Source of the DNA: Hibiscus mutabilis
Taxonomy: Eukaryota; Streptophyta; Magnoliopsida; Malvales; Malvaceae
DNA length: 64,000 nucleotides
Assembly: GCA_019671005.1 (NCBI GenBank)
Contig: CM033745.1
Span: 42,887,834-42,951,833 of the forward strand
Direction of reading: 5' to 3'
Of this stretch, positions 58,904-64,000 are shown piece by piece. Positions within the stretch are counted from its first letter, which is position 1. Each line of letters starts with the position of its first letter. Position numbers and translations under genes: made by a program. The notes beneath the pieces were generated by a model, which saw only the letters and a list, made by a program, of their open reading frames with translations, did no database searches and had not been told where the DNA came from.

Positions 58904-61900
58904 TGTAACACCCCTACCTCGGGCTAGTAGTAAACTTGCTCAGGAGCGTTATATAGGCAAGGAAGGACAATGAACAAGGCAATACAAGCAATACAAGAAC
59001 AAGCAAGCAACCAATCATACTTACATATCATACAAGTAACTCATATTTGATTTCAAATCATCAAAGGCATTCGAATAAGGCATATAGTTGTTTCCTTTTA
59101 TACTTACATTATATGTTACTACATTATCAATACACTTAACTTCATTTTTATCCCTATCATTCGAATGAACTAAGACAACAACCTAATTCCATTTCATTTC
59201 TTTGTTCCTTAGACTTATACATGTACATCTTAACCCAAATTGCTAACATGGTTCTTGATCATTCAATTTACATGTAACTAGTTCCATCAAGCCATACTCT
59301 ATTCCTATGCATTCGACAAGCATCATACTATAACAAGGCAACACCTACATCAATTGAGTGGCAAGACAAGTAGGAATGGTTCATATCATTTTGACTTTCG
59401 ATCCAAGAAAGATAGCATTTTCATTTCTAACCATTGGCAACCACAAAACTAGGTATACATACATAAACATTCATGCTATACATTCAATCATTCACATGTT
59501 CATTAATCGAATGGTTCATTGTGATTTAATTCAAACACTTGATCATTCCAATATATAATCAAATGCACAGCAAATTCTTTCCATTACAAGATATTTTAAG
59601 TTCATTACATACTTGTCACTAAGTTCATAACATAGTAGGCCCATCAAGAACAATATATACAAGTACCAAAATACATGATCAATCTACACTCTAAACAATC
59701 TAGTGCCACCATTCTAGGAGATATACAAAACAACTATGAAGCCATACTTAGGCAAAGCTTGTGTGACTTGCTTCTAGCTCAAGAAATCAGGCTTCAAGAT
59801 CAAGCAACACTCGTATCCTTTATACTGTAGTTGGGAAGAATGAAAATGGGAGTGATAAGTACAAGAATGTACTTAGTGAGGTAGCAACAAAATCTAACCA
59901 TTTGTTATGCCAAGTTTTATGTCATTTAATCAAGTATAGACCTAGCTAAGGATTTCAAACATTAAGATAATCCTAGCTAAGGCTTTCAAGCATCAAGATA
60001 ATCCTATCTAAGGAAATCATACATTCGGCTATCAAGGAACAAGAACATGAAATCATACTTCATGTTTTCATATCAAGAATCAAGCACAACATGCTTTCAA
60101 AACAAGTGATCAAGTTAGGTCATGCTTACATGATAAGTAACATACAAATCATGACTTTCAAGACAAGTAACATTCAATTTATAGCTTTCAAGACAAGTAT
60201 CATGTGTTATTTGATTGTTATTTCATGTATTATCAATTAAACAACCCCTTGGTACTTAGTTTGTATAGGTAATCGAGTCTCCAACCATCTGTCACCACAA
60301 GATGCACCGTAGTGCTGGTCAACTCTCCTATTGTCGCCAAAGATCACATACGTACCCTTTCTCTGTTGCCAAATAGGGGCCTTAGCCTTGGACCGTAGTC
60401 CACCCTTACACAATGAGCTCTAGACTCTGAGTCATGGCCTTCTACCTAGTCCAACTAGCTACCAAGGTTGTTCGATTTACCATTTATTCAAGTGTTTCAA
60501 GATCAAGATCATGTCAAGCAAGTTCATTTCATATTAGGCCCTTAGGCCAATTGAGCCATAGCTCACATATCATGTAATTTTCATGTTTCATTTCATCAAG
60601 ATGAGATTATATCTCAAGCAAGTCTTTAGCATTTGATCACATGCATCATGTCACATACAAGCACCAATGTACCATTTAAACATGCTTAGCATTCAAATAA
60701 AACATGAATTCAAGATGCGATCAATCTTCATGCATTACTAGTCATTCTTCCCTTATTAAGTCAAGTCAAGTCCATAATTAGGTTCATTTAACATTTTCAA
60801 GAGTGTAACAAGTACGCATTGTTTAGGACCTAGTCCTAACCCTAAAGATAACTACACTAACAATACTCTAAGCTTAGCTAGTCTTGGATCCACACTCCTT
60901 TGTTCTTAGCTTTAGGATGATCCAATCTATCCTCTTCCACCAAGTTTACTCCTGGTTCTATCACACACAACAAATACATGTCAAACCAAGATCATATGAT
61001 CATTCAATCAAGGCAAGGTTACAAGCACATAATATACACAAATCTGGCAACATGCTCATATCCATTTTCCATTACACTTAACTACACTTATCTATACTCT
61101 AGTTCATGTAAAACAAGGCAAAATCAATTTCCTAAAACTGTTTACAAAAGTGTTTACAAATTGCCACAAAAAAGTGTACAATTACCTATACTACAGCTGC
61201 CAGGCAGCCTGGACTCTAATCACTTAATCATGCATAACTTTCATTCAGTACCTCGGAATTTCAATTGGTTTACACTGTTGGAAAGGTAACAAAATTTTAT
61301 TTATAACCATATAAGTCTTGCATTTTAGTTCTTTGCCAATTAATATAGTTTTTAACTTAAAGACAAGGTAATTTGCGACACTGGACAGTTTGTACTGTCC
61401 CTAGTGTTTCTTTTCTACATTTAACTCTACAAGCCATAATCCAGTTCTGTTTTCTCCTAATTAATTTAAACATATGAAGGTGTTGTCCATAAAATTTTAA
61501 GCCTTAAATTCATTTTATACAATTTATTGTGATTTTTCAAAGTTATTGCCCATAACAGAGCATTCTGGGCAGATTACACTAGGTTGAATTTCTAGCTTCT
61601 TAACTCATTTTTAACAAGGTTCTAACATAGCAATTCAATTCACTTTCATGCTCTTACATGTCTAGGTCAGTCTAATACACCTAGCAATATTCTTAAAATA
61701 GGGCATTATCATGTTGAAACCAATTTGATCTATTTAATCAACATTGCACATCCAATTTACCAATTGAGCAGTCCATTACCTAATTTAACTAGTCCAATTA
61801 GGTGCTTTCACATTTCCAGCAAGTTATTTATTCAATTCAATCTTCATTTTATCTACTAACATGATCAAAACAGGCTTCTATATCCAATTGACATTTTACA

Positions 61901-62563
61901 CATTTTCCTATCAAAACAGTCCCTAATCAAGACTGTTTTCAACCATATATACATTTCTCAAATTTCTAGCAACCATCTATATTTCCTTTATAAATTTGGC
62001 CACTAGTATACACAATTTCAAGTTCAAATTGAAGCTAGCATGACCCTAAAAGACATGGAAATCATTCAATTCAATTTACACAACAAGAACATCATCAATC
62101 ACTCATTCAAACAAGTTGCTAGGGGGAAGGATTTAGAATCCACTTACAATCTTCCTAGCTATTCAATTTTCATGCAATTGTGATCTAATGCAAGCTTTCT
62201 TCCCAACAATGGTGATTTTCTTTTCCTAGATGGATGAGGAGAGTTTCGGCCAAGGTGGAGTGTAGAAGATGATAGCAAGATGACCACTTGGCCATGGTGT
62301 TATCACATGGCTTAGCTATTTGCCTCCACTTGGCAAATTTTGGTCTAATTTCTTCAAAAATCCTTAATTACTCATCCTTATTGCATGCAATTCTACATTT
62401 ACAATTTGTTACTATTTGATCCTTCATGATTAGGCTACTTCTTTAGCAATCCATCTAATTTAATCACTAGGTTTAATCAATTCTTCTAATTTGTACATTA
62501 TTTGTACAAGTTCATTCTAATTTGTTTATGACATGTTGCTATGCCATGATTTGGGGTATTACA
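58904..62563 (-). repeat. Right LTR of tandem M (3660 bp), 5' LTR of M-long
   Basis: It starts TGTAACACCCCTACCTCGGG and ends GGGGTATTACA. It contains the triple GGCGACAG block (60265-60415), the palindrome (60821-60841), hairpins at 61383-61400 (loop TTGT) and 61546-61571, and a GTACCTCGGAATTTCAATTG block near 61248. It inserted into element K between the RNase H and integrase parts; the adjoining target bases are ATCTA (62564-62568). The partner duplication was lost with the left end of the tandem. Confidence 0.94.
60265..60415 (-). other. Conserved triple GGCGACAG block (right LTR of M)
   Basis: Minus-strand copy with CTGTCACC near 60289, TTGTCGCC near 60331 and CTGTTGCC near 60364, in the same surroundings as in other LTRs. 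Confidence 0.75.
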
Positions 62564-63100
62564 ATCTATTCGAATAGGGAATAAACAATGTTGGAAATTC
62601 GTATTCGATGTTACCAATTGAATGTTTGCGACTGAGTGCATTAGCCACAACATTTGCCTTGCCAGGTGGTAATCAATGATTAGATCATATTCTTTTAGTA
62701 GTTCCACCCATCTTCGTTGTCAAAGATTTAACTTCTTCTGAGTTAGGATGTATTTTAAACTCTGATGATCCATAAATAACCAACATTTCTCTCCATATAG
62801 ATAATATCTCCAGATCTTTAAGGCAAACACGACTGCAACTAGCTCCAAGTCGTGTGTTGGATAGTTCAATTCATGTGGCTTGAGTTGCCGAGAAGCATAG
62901 GCAATGACCTTGTCGTCTTGCATCAATATACACCCTAAACCGAGATGGGAAGCATCACTGAAGACTGTAAAGTCTTTTCCCGGTTCAGGTTGGATTAGAA
63001 TAGGAGCTTGAGTTAGGACTTGCTTCAATTGATCAAAACTCCTTTGCTGGTCCTTAAACCATTTAAATGGACTATTCTTTCGAAGGAGTCGAGTCAATGA
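62564..63100 (-). pseudogene. pol: Element K RNase H domain
   Basis: Minus-strand frame 62720-63097: LLRKNSPFKWFKDQQRSFDQ, FSDASHLGLGCILM, YASRQLKPHELNYPTHDLEL, FALKIWRYYLYGEKCWLFMD (usual FTD) HQSLKYILTQKKLNL, then a stop. It continues as ELLKEYDLIIDYH with a frameshift before the ALSR-like end. The sequence left of 62640 matches element F's region after RNase H (28931 onwards), showing K and F are the same family. Integrase of K is missing from the window. Confidence 0.93.
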
Positions 63101-64000
63101 GTAGCAAGAATCAAGAAACCTTTCACGAATCTTTGGTAATACCCGACTAAACTGAGAAAACTCCTAACCTCACTTATGTTTCTTGGAGGTCTCCATTTGA
63201 TGACGATTCAAATCTTTTTAGGATCAACCTTTATCCCTTCGATCGAGATAACATGGCCCAGGAAGGATACTTCCGAGGGTCAGAACTCGCATTTGCTCAA
63301 TTTGGCATGTCACTGATTCTCCCTCAATGTTTGGAGTACAATTCGAAGGTGATTAGCATGTTCTTCTTTGTCCTTTGAGTAGACAAGAATGTCATCAATA
63401 AAATCAATAAAAACAATCATGAATTTGTCCAAATAGGGTTTGAACACTCAGTTCATTAAGTCCATGAAAGCTGCTAGAACATTGGTTAGCCCAAATGGCA
63501 TATCTAGGAATTCATAGTGACAATAACGAGTCCTAAAAGCAGTTTTGGGTGCATCCGAGTCTTGTATTCTCATATGATAGTACCTCGCTCTCAAATAGAT
63601 CTTGGAGAAGACTTTGGCATCCTTGAATTGATCGAACAAGTCGTCAATCCTCGGCAATGGATACTTGTTCTTAATAGTAAGTCGGTTTAGCTGACGATAA
63701 TCAATACATAGCCTCATTGACCCGTCTTTCTTCTGAACAAACAATACGGGTGCTCCCAGGGTGAAGAGCTAGGTCGGATGAAGCCCTTGTCTTGAAGCTC
63801 TTGCAATTGTTGCTTAAGGTCTTTGAGTTCAACAGGGGCCATTCGATATGGAACGATAAACACTGTATCACTCCACGGGTTGAACTTCAATCTTGAATTC
63901 AACTTCCCGAATAAGGGGCAATCCTGACAATTCCCCAGGAAAAATATCAGGGAAGTCAAAAATAATAGGGAATGAACTCACCCGAATTCAATTTCATCAC
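63101..64000 (-). pseudogene. pol: Element K reverse transcriptase, 9-bp duplication at the catalytic box
   Basis: Minus strand. 63714-63959: FLGNCQDCPLFGKLNSRLKF, YRMAPVELKDLKQQLQELQD, KGFIRPSSSPWEHP, then a frameshift. 63448-63744: KKDGSMRLCIDYRQLNRLTI, KIYLRARYYHMRIQ (usual KIDLRSGYYQMRI), FLDMPFGLTNVLAAFMDLMN. After a stop: FKPYLDKFMIVF, then I-D-F-I-D-D, in which FID is doubled (63394-63412). Thumb motifs SEVSFLGHVIS and RRPPRNISEVRSF follow to about 63150. It runs on toward protease beyond 64000. Confidence 0.93.

Noticed and set aside
1..64000. Host genes, rRNA, snoRNA or a new gene system between elements
   Set aside because: Every stretch could be assigned to an LTR or retrotransposon internal region; no exon-like or conserved non-transposon frame was seen on either strand.

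Overview
This window is plant nuclear DNA made almost entirely of long-terminal-repeat (LTR) retrotransposons. I see no host gene, rRNA gene or tRNA gene. Every recognisable protein fragment belongs to Ty3/gypsy elements: a gag domain, CCHC zinc knuckles, aspartic protease, reverse transcriptase (RT) with an [FI]IDD box, RNase H, integrase, and a C-terminal chromodomain-like tail with VKVLW and EATWE motifs. The primer-binding sites match plant initiator tRNA-Met. LTRs of 3 to 4 kb with this domain order point to the Tekay/Del type of chromovirus. Wording of the LTRs reminds me of cotton (Malvaceae) repeats, but that is an impression, not a demonstration. Every gag-pol is broken by stops, frameshifts or deletions, so all copies look dead. 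The layout is that of old pericentromeric or gene-poor heterochromatin.

Layout (letters are my own names). 1-982 is the end of LTR A, overlapping the start of the complete plus-strand LTR B (976-5002). 5003-5719 is a gag-protease fragment C. It is interrupted at 5720 by minus-strand LTR D, which holds complete element E (7165-18662, target-site duplication TGGAT) and element F (plus, from 18882 past the right edge). F carries solo LTR G (24293-28110, duplication GAGTG) inside its RT. Its 3' LTR is interrupted after only 35 bases, at 30594, by minus LTR H. H contains solo LTR I (33212-40489, AAAGC), which itself contains solo LTR J (36251-40125, GGTAT). H also contains minus element K (41950 past 64000), of the same family as F. 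K is interrupted by tandem M: a truncated internal region (44071-46608), an LTR shared by two internal regions (46609-50203), a full internal region (50204-58903) and another LTR (58904-62563). Solo LTR N (54162-57984) sits in gag of the long copy. K's RNase H and RT resume from 62564 to the window end.

The nesting is seven layers deep (C, D, F, H, K, M, N), and four layers predictably reopen beyond 64000. The most interesting signals are the three-LTR tandem with a shared LTR; a TCCAAA junction fusing K's LTR to M's RT; two opposite 9-bp indels at the RT catalytic box; a PBS with an extra A in two copies; and several short structured blocks (two or three hairpins, a palindrome, a triple GGCGACAG module) kept across otherwise diverged LTRs. 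I found no new defence or metabolic system.
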